Origin: Fistularia commersonii
Taxonomy: Eukaryota; Chordata; Actinopteri; Syngnathiformes; Fistulariidae
Assembly (NCBI GenBank): GCA_037954325.1
Contig: JBBMNZ010000027.1
Location: 5,707,001 to 5,771,000, forward strand
Direction of reading: 5' to 3'
Length of the DNA: 64,000 nucleotides
This document shows positions 42,392 through 55,800 of this stretch, one piece after another; positions within the stretch are counted from its first letter, which is position 1; every line of letters starts with the position of its first letter. Below the pieces are notes generated by a model that was given only the letters and a program-made list of their open reading frames with translations, made no database searches and was not told where the DNA came from. The position numbers were made by a program, and so were the translations under genes.

Positions 42392-42424
<33 letters not shown>
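42392..42424. repeat. T33 homopolymer
   Basis: Uninterrupted T run, followed by GCATTAATGC (a perfect 10-bp palindrome) and a second T10 run. It could mark the poly(A) tail of a minus-strand retroposon, but no body was recognised. Confidence 0.95.
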
Positions 42425-42426
<2 letters not shown>

Positions 42427-43098
42427 ATTAATGCAATATTAGAATTCTTTTTTTTTTTATAGGATGGCAAAGCTGAGATTTTTGCATAAATGTTGTCCTG
42501 CCTTTGGCCTCACTGCGTTCTCCCCAAGGCTCACAAGTGCTTCTTCCCACTAATGGCATGGGTGGGTGGAATTATGTGTACGTGTGTGGTGGGGGTCTCT
42601 GCTGTATACAGTACACTCACCAAGGGTCTTAATGGAGAGTTATGGGACCTCTATCCTCGGGCAAGGAATGATGCAGAAGTGGGAGGCTAAGATGACAGAA
42701 GCCTCAGTCTGACAGGCCTGACCTATATCCCTCTTTTGCTTAATAGAGAGAAGGAGAGAGTAATTGGCAGATAGACGTTTGCTGTTTGGTGCACTCTCTC
42801 ACTCTAGAGTGTTTTCTGTTTTGTTAGGGATCGCTGATGGTGAAGGTTTACATCAGCTATTTGGGTCTGTTTTGAAAAAGTGCTTGTCACCATTACAAGT
42901 CACTCAATTTCCTGAACAAATCTTGTATCCAGAACTTGTACCTATATAATGGGATAGTTGCAGATGAATGTTTATTTAGTCAGTTATTATCTTAAGTCTA
43001 ACAGCTGCTTGACAGAATCAAGTGAAAATCTGACTGTCCCACTTTCTGACATTTAGTGTGTGTATGTTTATGGTTGAGATTAGTCAGACAATAAGATT

Positions 43099-43151
43099 GC
43101 ATGTGCATGTGCGTGTGCGTATGCGTGTGTATGTGTGTGTGTGTGTGTGTG
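43099..43151. repeat. imperfect (TG)n with GCGTG units
   Basis: GTGCATGTGCG units grade into pure TG. Confidence 0.9.
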
Positions 43152-44079
43152 GTCCCCCTGGCATGTCCTGGATCCTGTAGCGGGATACGCAGTCCTTTCT
43201 GCCTGGTTTACTGATGAGGGCTGTTCGGCTTCCAGACAATTTAGCAAAGGAAACTGCACAACAAACATAAACAGACACTGGGTGATCCAGGCAATAATGG
43301 AGAGAGCATACACAATGAAACACAGTAGGTGCATGTGTAGATATGTAAGAGCGTAATTGGAGGAAATAAGTGTAAATATACTATGAAACACAGTTTGAGT
43401 ATCTTCTCAACTTTATCTCCATGCGCTCTTGTCTGCCATGTTGCATTTTGAATATTTACTAAGCCCATAGACATGAAGAGAGTGATTTTTATCCACCTGT
43501 GTCTTTTCCATGGCTTTTTCATTCCCATCATTCTCTCTGTCAACCCCCTTTTCTGCCGGTATAAAGTGGTCGCTAAAGCTCAAAGATGGCTTTTTTTTCT
43601 AAATAACATTGTCTAGAATTCTGGGATGTCGGACTTGAGGAGGAAGGTTCTAATCAGTCATAAGAGTCGAATGGCGCGATCCAGAGAGCAGCACACCGGT
43701 CTCCTTTCTAGGCTAGAGATTCAGGGCGTCTTTCTCCTGTCCAGCTATTCATTTGCCCCAAAGGTAGACAGAGGAGGGCAAGAATAAAGAAAGGAAGAGG
43801 AAAAGAAAGGAAAAATAGAGCGGTCTGGATGCAAAACAACTTAGATCCTTGGAGCGGGGGAATGGACCCGAGTTGTGATGGAGAGCTGGCAAGGAGAAGC
43901 AGAGCATTGCGTGCGTGTGTGTTTGTGTTCCTCTTCACTCACTGTAGTTCAAAAGCTGAACCGCACCCAAGCTTTGGTAATGATGCAACCTGCCACAAAA
44001 GACTACAATAACCAACAGTCTATGGCTAGCCAATTACTGTCCGCCACAATTATATTTCCAATTCAGAGGTAACAGGGGA

Positions 44080-44170
44080 AAGTGGCCCAACTCAACTAAT
44101 CATTTCGAGCAATTACTTTTAAAACTAATTAGAACATCAGGTTTGGCTCTGCGTGCCTGAGCTTGGGGGA
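44080..44170. promoter_or_regulatory. candidate non-coding element
   Basis: CAACTAATCATTTCGAGCAA, AATTACTTTTAAAACTAATT and AGAACATCAGG form a compact cluster of TAATC/AATTA cores in non-repetitive sequence. Not aligned. Confidence 0.35.
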
Positions 44171-46049
44171 GGTTTTTGTTTGTGTTTTTGTTGCTGTTTT
44201 CACTTTTTCAAATGGCTGAACTTGAAAAGAGGAAGCAGGAGAGGGGGGCAATATCAGCAACAGTGCAAGCAAAACATCAACCACATCCATGGATGGAGAG
44301 ACTTGGTCATTATAAGTGTTGGGTGTATTTGGGAACCCATTGTGTAAGAGAGAATGCTGTGTTCATTCTGTAGCTGCCGGATACTTTGCCAGACTGATAA
44401 AATGAGTTCTTGGTGATGTCAGCTGAAGTACTGTGAGAGATTTCTGGAGTCACTGAACTGTAGTAAGAGATGTGATGAAGCACAGGAGTCACAGAGCACA
44501 ATGCTTGGGCATTGGAAATAAAGGTTACAATTTGAGCAAAGGAAATCTAAAGGAGTGTTGTTGACCTATATGAGATATTGTCATGCTCTATGGAGGTATT
44601 TGTAATTATGATATTGATAACGTTATTTAAAACTTAATGAACTTATCTGTATCTTCCTCTTCTCCCTTTTCCAACTGCTAAGGGGCCGTCCCCCATCAAA
44701 CTCTTCTTCTGTATGTCATAATTTTATATACTAAATGTGTACTCATAAAAATGGTAGGTTCTGTCAATAAGACCTAATTCTTATCATAGCAGTCTCCAAA
44801 ACTGAGGGGAAATCAATTTATCAAAGTTGAAATATGGAAAAAAAATTGAATTATTAACATCTTTATTTTCCCAAAACCCTTTGACTATATCAATATAAAC
44901 TGTTCATCAAGGTATGTATTTTTCCAGCACCGATGTGAAGAAAACAAAAAAAGACAAAAAGGGTTTTGGGTTGCATTGGTGTGTGTTTCTGTGTGTGTGT
45001 GAGACACAATGTTTCCAATCGTAAAATCTGCAAGATGGGCTGTTATATATTTAATGAGTCTTGGGGCTTCTTTTTATACCATACCACTCTTAGACACGCA
45101 AATACTTGCTATACATACAGCTGGTTAAGTCACACACACGCATATGGGTTGACTCGGGAATGTAAAAAGCCTGCATTAAAAATCAGGGGATGGGCTGCAA
45201 TTTAGACAGTGATAAACAGTGCAGTTATTCACAAATGAAATTGATATTTACAGATATTACTAAAAATTAAATCAATGAAAACTATTTTGATGATAAAAGA
45301 AATCAATAGTGTGCCAATAACCAATCATGTAGGTGAACGAAAGTTCACAATCAAAACATTGAAGTAGTTGAATAATATGCATTTCATTTATTTGCTGCTG
45401 CTGTGCAGCTAAGCTTCAAAGAAGATTTTGGTATCACTGGACCCAGAATTATTCTCAGTGATCAAAAGGTACCTGGATTTCAGCCAGATTCTCAGATTGA
45501 TCAAACATATTGTTGTTCAGACACGTAATAAGAGAGTCAAAATCTTTCAGCCCTGAATACTATTCAAACCATGTCTAAAGATGACTCGTACATCTGTGAC
45601 ACATGGCATAATGTGTTAAGGTTCCAAAAGTATTATATATGTATAAGGACTCCTATCTAGGACAGAGAATAGAACAAAGTGAGTTATTCCAGTGTAGGAA
45701 TTGAGATTACCATTCGTGGACAAGGGAATACCAGCGTGGTTAAGGTAATTGCTACGTTAATGAAAAAAGTCAAAAGTACAAGTTATCACACAGACAATTT
45801 AGTTTTGCCATGAGCTTTTGACTTCCGTGATGATGACAGCTACTAGTTAAAGGGAGGAGGAATCTCCATCATGGCATGTTTTCAATGGATAAGACGAGTT
45901 CAAGAGCAAAGAGGCTGCTGCATATGAAGATACAGGTAATGGTGCGCTTAACTCCAACAACATTCAATCATCAGCATTTTCAGTGCTGTTTAGACATCAT
46001 ACAAAATGATATCTAAAAAGAATTCTCTTCATTTAGTTTTTCTTTATAC

Positions 46050-46290
46050 AATTTAAGATTCAAAGATTCAAAGCGTTTATTGTCACATGTGCAGTGTTGA
46101 ACCGAGTTTCCCTGTACAGTAAAACTGTCTGCTGTGCATTGGGATATGTGTTGGTAGGAGAGTGTAAACATTGTTATAAATATGATTACAATTGTTATAG
46201 ATATGATTGTAGGAAAAAAAAAATGGCATGCGACTGCGAAGCGAGCATACACGTCTGCCACAGAGGGCGCCATGTTGTTCAATGCCCCCC
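46050..46290 (+). repeat. probable interspersed repeat (TTTATTGTCACATG type)
   Basis: It begins AAGATTCAAAGATTCAAAG and continues CGTTTATTGTCACATGTGCA, a motif I recognise as recurrent in fish interspersed repeats, followed by TTCCCTGTACAGTAAAACTG. Only the leading part is recognisable. Borders and class are uncertain. Confidence 0.5.
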
Positions 46291-47010
46291 CCATCACGTG
46301 CCCCCCATATATACATTTCTCTACCAGTAACTTAATCAGTTCCTGGTAAACAAACTGAACTTAACTATATCACAATTAATAGTATTCAAGACAATCCTGG
46401 ATAAACGTCTTTGCATTACCTCCCCTAGTTTTGCAGAATTGAGTGGGAGCTTTTAAAAATTAAAATTAAAGTGGCCCAACTTCGTAAAGACTAATTGATA
46501 CAAAGAAATTTTGGTAGTAGTTAAACATATTTTTATGGAACTAAAACATACAATGAAAATTATCTTTGCTTCCATCTCTTAGAAGCGAGGTTTTTGATAA
46601 TTTCCACCATGGAAGATGTCATTTGATCTTAATACGAGACAAAAAAATAATATAGACCAATTTCATAAATTGTGTGCTGTAGGCCACACTACAAATACAA
46701 GTGCAGGCACACAAACAAACAAACTTTCCAAAATGCCTCTGGTTGTTGTCATAACAGACCATCCCTGATGGAATGATGTCTCATTAATGGACTGCTTAAA
46801 GCAAAAGCATGGCGTTACCTCGGCCACGTTTACAGGGCTGTGGTAACACTTCTAGTTTGGTCAAGAAAGTGTTTCCTCCCTGTTTTATCACTCAAACACT
46901 ACTGGGGGAAAAATGTATCATTTATCGTGCTATTTTTCAAATGTTACCCTTGTTTCCTAGGGTAATGTCCATATTGTGGCATGAAACTATATTTAAGATC
47001 ACATGCATTT

Positions 47011-47039
47011 AGCCTATTAGACACTTTGTCTAATAGGCT
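47011..47039. repeat. 29-bp palindrome, 13-bp arms
   Basis: AGCCTATTAGACA, CTT, TGTCTAATAGGCT: perfect 13-bp complementary arms with a 3-nt spacer, the strongest short hairpin noticed in the window. No adjacent gene explains it. Confidence 0.95.
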
Positions 47040-47866
47040 TGGACAATGGATTCAATTTGCCTCGAATCTATAATTCCCCACCTCAATGTAATTTTCCGCT
47101 GATTTTCTATCATGATGTTTTGTGGCATTCATAACTTGCCTGAGAAAAGCAGTGCATGTAATTCACTAGAGGCAGTTTTTGTCACAGTACTATTTGACAG
47201 ACCAACAGATTAATTAAATCATATTTGATGTATTTCTCAAACTCAGTCTCCAGGTGCATCTAGGAAGCAATGTTTTTTTGGTGACAAAGCCTCCTGATAA
47301 ATTATTCTTTTCATCATGCTGCTTGATTTTTATTTTTTTGTTGTTGTTGCAAACCTGTTTTGAATTGGAGTTATAGTAACAAATTAAACAAATTGGGAGG
47401 GGAATTTACTTTATTCTCACAACAATTTGTTTCATGCCATTTCCCAGTCATGTAATTATCATACTGGAAATTACTAATTAAGAAAATAGATTGACAGTTA
47501 CTAGTAGTTATTTTCTATCTAAATCACTGAAGGACGAAAGGAAAATGAGTTGGACCAAATGTTCCAGTGCTTGGGTTTTGCTTTTGATTAGCTTTTGTCC
47601 CACTAATATGCATTTAGTTGACCCACTGAAGTGCTGTATCACAACTACATATCAGTAATTGATGTTTGTCTTCATCTGTGCCCTGACCAATCCTTGTTGG
47701 AGCATCATGCCCATTATGTTCACTGCAAGAATCTCCAGGCTGGAGATTTTTCTGGAGTGTGCACACTGTGAAGCTGAGCATCGGAGATAGAGGCAAGAAA
47801 CGCATGAAGAGAGGAGGGCACACACGACAAAAAGTGGAAGAAGAGAAGAGGTACTTTGATTGAAAG

Positions 47867-48136
47867 TTGTCTGGCCTGGTGCCTGCTGAGGTTGTTCCCC
47901 CCGTCGACTGCCATTATCAGCAGAAGGACTTCCCCATTGCCTTGGCAGAGACTGTGTCACCCCTCTCCCCTGGAGGATGCTTTCCCATTTTGGAGGCCAT
48001 GAATAGGGGTCCCCCCACCCCATATGAGTTCTCTGTGGACAAAATACAGAGAGAGTACAGTGGAGTAACCGGTCTTTCTGTCAATACCAGCATCGTAAAC
48101 TTCTTAAAAATACCAGAGCATCTCCCTGCCACCTAA
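47867..48136 (+). other. unidentified 89-codon open frame
   Basis: It lies in a locally GC-richer 450-bp segment (about 47.7-48.15 kb). The translation (start MSGLVPAEVVPP, end KIPEHLPAT) matches no family I know, and minus-strand frames overlap it. Not claimed as a gene; it may be an old retroposed fragment. Confidence 0.12.
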
Positions 48137-48646
48137 GAGAAGGTTATTCAAATCCAGCAAATCCAAGAGGAATGACATTGCATTGGCTCAAAGAAAACGT
48201 CTTCACAACGATCTGTTAAAGATAATCTGAAAAATATTTCTGAACTTGGATATTTATTCTGAAATTTTGCATAGGATTTTGAGTAGTTATCAACATTTGT
48301 GCTTTTAACCATATAAAGTGTTTAATCTCAAAATATTTGCGTCATAGGACAAAAAAAACCTCTTTGTTCATCCGTGCAATGAATGAATCATTGAGCAAAT
48401 AAATGAATTATTTCCTCCAATCATTAGTTACTTAATCTATGCTAATTCAAAACAATTTGATGGACTGTGACACACAACTTAAAGAACAGCTTGTCATGAT
48501 ATTTGCCCCCACCACTCTGAACAGCATGTCTGAGAGTATTTGAGTTGCATGGTTAATTTCTAAAGGAATGTAGACAGCTGCACTGTTGGATGATTGGCAG
48601 GTTCAATGTACTGTATGTAATACAAGTAAATCCTTCACTTAACTTC

Positions 48647-48648
<2 letters not shown>

Positions 48649-48710
<62 letters not shown>
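48649..48710. repeat. (GT)31 microsatellite
   Basis: 62 bp of uninterrupted GT. Confidence 0.97.
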
Positions 48711-48712
<2 letters not shown>

Positions 48713-51700
48713 AAGAGAAAGATATAGACACGACGGAGACAGGGGGAAGGATAATGTGTGTGAAAGAGTCAGTGCAGGTGTCACAGACAGGTTTATTAAA
48801 TTTTGTTCTCTTGACAACAGCCCTGCGGCAGTAGGTGTGGAAAGCCTCTTGACTTGCCCTAAGTTTACATGTGTTGTTCTTTCGTATTGCTATATCAGTT
48901 GTGACCAGGGCACCAGGAGAGAGAGCCTCAGGAAGGCTACGGGCGCAGAGGCACCTGAAGGAAGAAGACTGTCTTTCAAAAGCCATTTGAGCCAATGGTT
49001 GTTCTTTTATCTGTAGCTTTGTGACCTAATGTGGTCAGTGGGTGTGATAAATACAGATGATAGTATTCCTGCCAAGAAACTATAGAAATGAACTGTACAG
49101 CTTATGTATTCAAGGCACCTGAACCCTCTCACCTACACAGCCATCCCAGTTTTCACTTTGCTGCAGCCGACAGCTGACCATCTTTGAATCATACAACCCC
49201 TGTTCCTCCAACGTCTCCATACGCACACAAGCGCACTCCACTTCTTCACTCCCAATTTAACCCTGGTGTATGAAAGGGAACACAGTTAGACTCATCACGG
49301 TTGTTAATGTCCAATGGAGCAGATATCGTAATGAGTGATCAATCTAGTTGCTTGCCGTCACAGCAACACATTAGCCATTCATACAAATTCAGTCCACTCG
49401 CCCAAGCAGAAGATCTGGATGCATATTTAATGTTTATCTTTTACAGATCTCCTTTAAGCGGGCCTGCTCATAAAGCAAAACTCTTTGAAAAGATCGCAAA
49501 GTCCATATGATGCCAGGAGTCACCTGACAGATTCAATCAAGTCTATCCTAGATCCCTGAGATACTGTTATTTTATAATGAATAGACAGAAAAATCTGCAT
49601 TTGCAAATTATATAATCAGGATTGGGTCAAACAATCTTTTAATTAACAGTAGAACTTGCAAAAGCTGCTTCACATAAATTAAAAGAGGCCAAAACTGTTC
49701 GAGAGGATGTAAGGGCTGTGATGCATATAACATCAGGATCTAAGTGTATGAGAAAAATCACAGCAACCCTGGGAGATCAGGAAAGAGGAGGAGAGTGTCT
49801 GCTTTTAAGTACCTCAATCATGCACCTGTCACTCCGTTTCCTCACATGGACGTCAGTGTTTACCAAAATGAGGGCTGACAGAAGACATCAGTGCTGGTTT
49901 GTGTGCAAACAGCTTGTGTGGACAGCCTCGTGGAGCAAGTGACTTCTTGCACACTAATGCATTTTTTAAAGTTTTACTATCATGCAAGATTGTATTTGGG
50001 GGTATGTAAAACAGGAGCAACCTACACTTGTCAGACATTAGGTTAATGTCAGTTTGCTGGAGCAGCATGTGAACAGGAGATCATGCTTTTAGGTAAAGTG
50101 GAAGACTAATTGCCATTTTCATCCCTGGCCAGTGAAATACAATTATGATCCACACAGAGTTGTGTGCGCTAAAATAATCTTGGATTCATCTGTCATGGAA
50201 CCCCTTTTCTGAAAGCCCCAGAAATGCAGCATCATGCATCCCAAGTCACCCGAATGAAGTCTGAAAGCAGGTTTCAGGGAAGGCTGGTTCCAATTCAACT
50301 GTGATAAATGGACAGATAAGACAATCAGTGCACACTGTGACATAATGCAGTGCTAGCTGTCAGACTAGCTTTCTACTGTGGACTCCAGGTGCACCCACTG
50401 CTAAGAAGGAACGGGAAAGCAAGGGTACAATGACATGGTGACGTCTGAGTATATAAATACATCAAATACAATATTTAAGATTATGAGCAGAGCATACTTT
50501 CTTGACACCAACTGTCAGCCATGTCCTTTAAGAATAGGGAATGATCTTTTGGAAATAAAATGGCATACTATTATTCAGAATATTATAGTAATACAAACTT
50601 CTAGAGTAAGTGTTGACCGTTAAGTGTGAAAAATGGATTGAAGGCATGTGGATGATGTTTTTCTCGATGTATTGTTGTCGTAAATCTGTACAGATCCATC
50701 ATATTCAAAGATGGTTAAGTCAAAACAGGGAAGAGCCCACACTGCACTTCTCTCATCGCCAGGATACAAGGATTCTAATTGTGTGTTACTCACTTGTACA
50801 GTACACATCATGTGGCTGTTATTACCTCCCTCACCAGCTCACTCAGCATCAGAACAAGTGCCGCTCTGCACGCAAAGCTTCCACCAAGGCTAAAAGTAAA
50901 AACACTGAGACGCACAGGCACTATATCTAGACAAAATATTTCTATTTTTGATGCTATGTATAGGATTTGTCAGCGTTGTATTGACTTCATCCTTGTTTTG
51001 TTCACTGTGCAATGATTACTTAGAATATTATTCCCCTTTCCCTTACATAATACAGGAATTGATGTTCTATATAATACAATAATTTTCAATTTAAAATTGA
51101 TTGTAATAGATTGCTATATTGTAAAAGATTAAATATTGTTGGTTTGGTGTAAATATTTGATCATATCTCAAAAAATAAAATAAAAAAGCTTTCATGCAGT
51201 CAAATGCCAAGAAAAAAGTTATTTCTGGGGCATGAAATATTTTGTGTGGAACTTGAAAACATGTCTTGCATTAAAGGAGGAAGATGATGAGCTTCAAGCT
51301 GTGGTTTGTGATTAAAGGTGTGAGATGTGCTGTGAAGGATGGGAGCGCAGAGAGGTTGCTCAGAGAGGTTGGTATGACAATACTGCCACCTAGAGCCATG
51401 CGGCGATGAGGGGTACCAAGGGCAGCATCCAGTTGCTAGAACCTTGTTTAGTTTGCCACAGAACCAATGTTAAACTCATGAACAATTAATATCAATATGA
51501 AGTTGTTCTTGTGCACATGTGTTCAGTTCTCTGGTCATGGCAATGACAGGAATAGACATCTCTGACTGTATTTTGATTACATCAGATGGGTCATCCACTG
51601 ACTGTGATCTGCACTGAATCCCATCTGGCCTGCAGATATAACACAGCACATGATGATCTGCTCTCATTTTCTGTCATAAATACAGGACCACACTATAAAG

Positions 51701-53317
51701 AAAAGGAGGAAAATGAGGAAAAAAGGGGTCTCACCTGTGAACCAGAAATGCCCTGTTCAGGTGGGACCTGTTTTGACCTGTTGCCACATGGAACATAATG
51801 TATGAGTTGAGGGGGATCGGGCATCTGGTGTGTGTTTGTGACTGTCGTGCATCTACATATGGTAGGTAGGTAAAAACAGCATCATAAGCATGTCTTTTCC
51901 GAAAGATTCTGACAATTGTCACAGCAAAAGTACACATGTTTTGAGAATAAACAAATATATACATCTTTCATGAACAAAATTTCAAAGTAGAACATTAGTG
52001 CAACATGACTGTCAGTAAAATGTAATTGGTGGAGTTTAACATTAAGTTCAGAATTAAGCTGTTCGCATCTTATTATGGTATCTAGTAAGGTAGATGCACA
52101 AAGACAAATTTACTGTTTGATCGTGGGCGCTGACAATCGTGAATTGTAACTGAAGGTGAGCACAAAAGCAGGTGAGTTTGTCTCTCTGCTGTATTATTTG
52201 TACGGTATGCCTGTTGATGATGAGTCAGAATAACTATTCACCTATGTCTTTTTCCTAGATATATCTGTTACAATGATCCAATCAAATTGTCAGTACTGAA
52301 GAAATGTTGGATCTATTTTTTTTTCTTTGTAATGGTCACACTTTGATTCTCTGTTTTTAATATTTCATATTTTACAAACGAAGGTGACCTGCCTCTTTGC
52401 TTGTAACAGTAAGTCAAAACAGAATCACACCCGCTAACCAGAACAAATCCACATACATTAGTTCAGATGGGGGGGGCGTGACCTTTATTATTTATACTTA
52501 AAAAGCTGCTTGGCAAATAATCCACACCCATCCAAACAAACATACACATTCACCTCTTGTATATTTTTGAAAAAGTAATTGGGAATTTAATTTAATCACT
52601 TACAGGCCCAGGGGGCCTGTTTGGCTGTGTGTGTTCTTCCTCTATCGTTTTATTTCCTCATTTATAGTGTGTGGTTAGGGGTGAGTGATAATCAGAAATG
52701 TCCAGGGGCTTCCTACTCATCTAGGGATTCCTAGAAAGACAGGAAAGACCAGTTGGACAGATAGAGTTGAATGGTGGACTCTGGGGCTTTTTCATCTGAA
52801 ACAGAGGGAATTCTGCTCTGGCTGTGACAAAACTAAATTGGTGTAATAGAAAGTTACGTGGGTTTGAAATGTGTCTCAAGTCATAGTCACGTTGAAACAG
52901 TAAACATTCAAATCTAGTAGGGGAATTTCTCAAATTAGCGTTTGTTTTAGCACAATATTATTTTCCGATCAACGCGCCTGTTATGCTACAAGACAATGTT
53001 ACCACTTTTTATTATCAGCATTGAAATCTACATTGACTTTATATGCACACACGCGCTTCAACACATGCACGCAGACAGACAAGCGCTTGCTGTAACAAAG
53101 TCCTCTGTTGACCCTGACATCCAATTTAACAAACACCAGTTTAAAGTCCTGTTGACAAGAAGCAAGAAGCGAGAAGAGAAAGAGGATATGACATGAGGAG
53201 AAATCGGCTCCTTCTGTTCCTTGTCACTCCAGATTATTGAAGACTTACCCAACATGCACCTGGGGGAATCAGTGTCTGTCCACCCGAGTCTCTCTGTCTC
53301 ATGTTGCCTTGCCTCTC

Positions 53318-53321
<4 letters not shown>

Positions 53322-53370
<49 letters not shown>
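53322..53370. repeat. (AC)n microsatellite
   Basis: 49 bp of AC. Confidence 0.97.
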
Positions 53371-53374
<4 letters not shown>

Positions 53375-53879
53375 TGCACATACATTGCTTCTTTCTCTTC
53401 TTCGCTTCCTCCCAGAATCACACGAATCGTCACCTACCATACATTCTCCTTTGTGTTCTTTTTTTCTTCATTGGCATTGTTTTGTTTAAGCGCTTTGGAT
53501 TCAACGGGTCCAGTGTGGGCATGTATGTCAGTCTGTGTATGTTTATACACAAGCGTACATGTGTGAGCAGATGTTTGCTTGAGGCAGTCTCACATGTCTG
53601 TCCCTGATAGCTCAATGGAAATGTGGGACAAACTTGAAATCACAAAAGAACTTGTATTCAAAATGTATTCAGCACGCATCCGTATAACTGATAGGACTGT
53701 CATCATTTCATCTCTATTAAATCACATTGTCCTCATTTTTGGCCTGGCCATTCATTACTCAACAGTTTATTATAATTTGCATTATTTCCACATGTTCAAA
53801 AAGGAGGAAAAAATACATCTGTTAATATTGTGAGTCTCCTGATAATGTCCCTGCAGAATAGGCTTCTCCTCTTCATCTG

Positions 53880-54330
53880 ATATTAATAAGTCTTAGAAAC
53901 ACAGCTGTAATTATTACAGTTATTTATACATTTTATTCCACAAAGCCAGCATACCTCACTGAGCACAAAATATATTTTATCAAACTCTTTAATGGTAATT
54001 CAATGAACCGTGACCTCTGGATGACAATTAATGCCAGATGTATTTCTACTATGTTCATTTATTACTGGCTAATTTTACCTTGCCGGCGTTTCGTCCTGTC
54101 CGGATATTCATGCAAGTCTTGTTTAAATGAGCTCTTCATCATTAGCCTCACCAAGACAAAGACTTCCCTGTCCACTTCCTGGAAATCCAGCTGAAAATTC
54201 TGCTGTCAGTTCTTAATGAATATGTTTATGAAAAACAGAGAGCTGATACATTTACTGTCTCTTCATTACGGGAATTTTAATAAAATACGATAAAACGAGG
54301 TGGACATGTGTTACTGAGGTAGAAACAATT
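53880..54330. promoter_or_regulatory. strong candidate conserved non-coding block
   Basis: 450 bp without repeats, containing ATATTAATAAGTC, GCTGTAATTATTACAG, GGTAATTCAATG, GACAATTAATGCC, CATCATTAGCCTC, GGATATTCATGCAAG and GGGAATTTTAATAAAATACG. GCTGTAATTATTACAG includes the perfect palindrome CTGTAATTATTACAG-like core. The density of homeodomain cores is the highest in the window. Not aligned. Confidence 0.45.
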
Positions 54331-55541
54331 CATAGCCACAAAAAAATCTCAATAACAAACAATTGTGCAATTGTATTGTTTTTTGTTTTTTTTTGTTTGT
54401 TTTTTTTACCCAGGTTCAAAAGAATTTAATTGATCAATTTAGCATTTTTAGTTTCTCCTCTTCATCATATGTTCGGAACAGTTGGATTTTTAGATCAAGT
54501 GAGACACTCATCACAAGATCTCAGAAATATTTACTTTCCTCATGTTCCTTCCAGTCTCCCCCACCCCTTCTCGATATGTTTCCAGTCTATCATACATCCC
54601 CCCCTTACTGGGATCAGTGGGGCCATCACGCGCGTACCTTTGATGTCTCCCAGAGTTAAGCTGGTTTTGAAGTCAGATTAGTGAATTGTAAACACCCTTT
54701 TAGACCTTCAGACTCTCCCTGCAGAAAGAGAGGGAGTGAAAGAGGGAGAAAGAGCAAAAGAGTTGTGCGATTAACCCATACACTACATCTCAAAGGTTAG
54801 CCAATCTAAAACAGTACTCAATATTGCCATGTCTAAAAGCGTAAATTGAGGTCCTCAACTTATCATCAGTTTCTCATTGTGTTCCACCCTTTTTCTTTTC
54901 AATTTATTTTGGTGATGCTATGGAAAAGCAGGGATTGAAGCAGGCAGCAGATATATATGGCGGTAAGAGTGTCTCACACACACACACACACACGTACACA
55001 CAAATATGAATAGACACAGATACCACACGTGTACGGGGAGAGGGCAGTGTTTTTCAGATGAGAAGCCCGTCTGTCTCTTTCACATTCCATTAGTTCCTGG
55101 AGCTACATCAGAGGGCAGAGGGAGCACACAGACATTCCTGCAAGACGCAGATGTCAGGATCAAAAGTCAGACTGACTCCTGTACACAGCAGGGGGGAAAG
55201 ACAGAGAACCAGGAAAGAGAAGGAAAATAAAAAAAGAGAAGAATTATGTAGGGTTTGATGAGAAAGTGTAGCTGGAAGTTTTTGAATATCCTGGAATATC
55301 CTGAGTATTAAAACATTAATACTCATTAAGCCATTGTCGGGATTTTCTGCCAACAAGGGTCTCATCCACTGCCTTGTATTTCCATCTACACCTGTAGTGC
55401 TTTGTATATTTACTGTTCTCAGGGCTATTGTTGCTATTGTTACTTACTGCTCTCTTGCTGCCAGGCTGATGGGAAACCATGCACCATGCTGCCTACATCT
55501 TGTGCCTTGTTGCAGTTATTAAAAGGCACGGGACCAGATGG

Positions 55542-55543
<2 letters not shown>

Positions 55544-55626
<83 letters not shown>
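55544..55626. repeat. (TG)n microsatellite, 83 bp
   Basis: Uninterrupted TG; a second TG tract follows at about 55753-55800. Confidence 0.97.
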
Positions 55627-55627
<1 letters not shown>

Positions 55628-55751
55628 TCCAGGTCTAAGCTTTGGCTCCGGGCTCCTCCAGAACTGGCACAAGCCCAACTGGGTCATCCATGCAAAGAGT
55701 CTCTCTCTTCTCTACACCAAGAGCGCATCTGTGTAGGCCTTTATATGGAAA

Positions 55752-55752
<1 letters not shown>

Positions 55753-55793
<41 letters not shown>

Positions 55794-55800
55794 TGTGTGC
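55753..55800. repeat. (TG)n microsatellite with one TATG break
   Basis: 48 bp tract. Confidence 0.95.
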
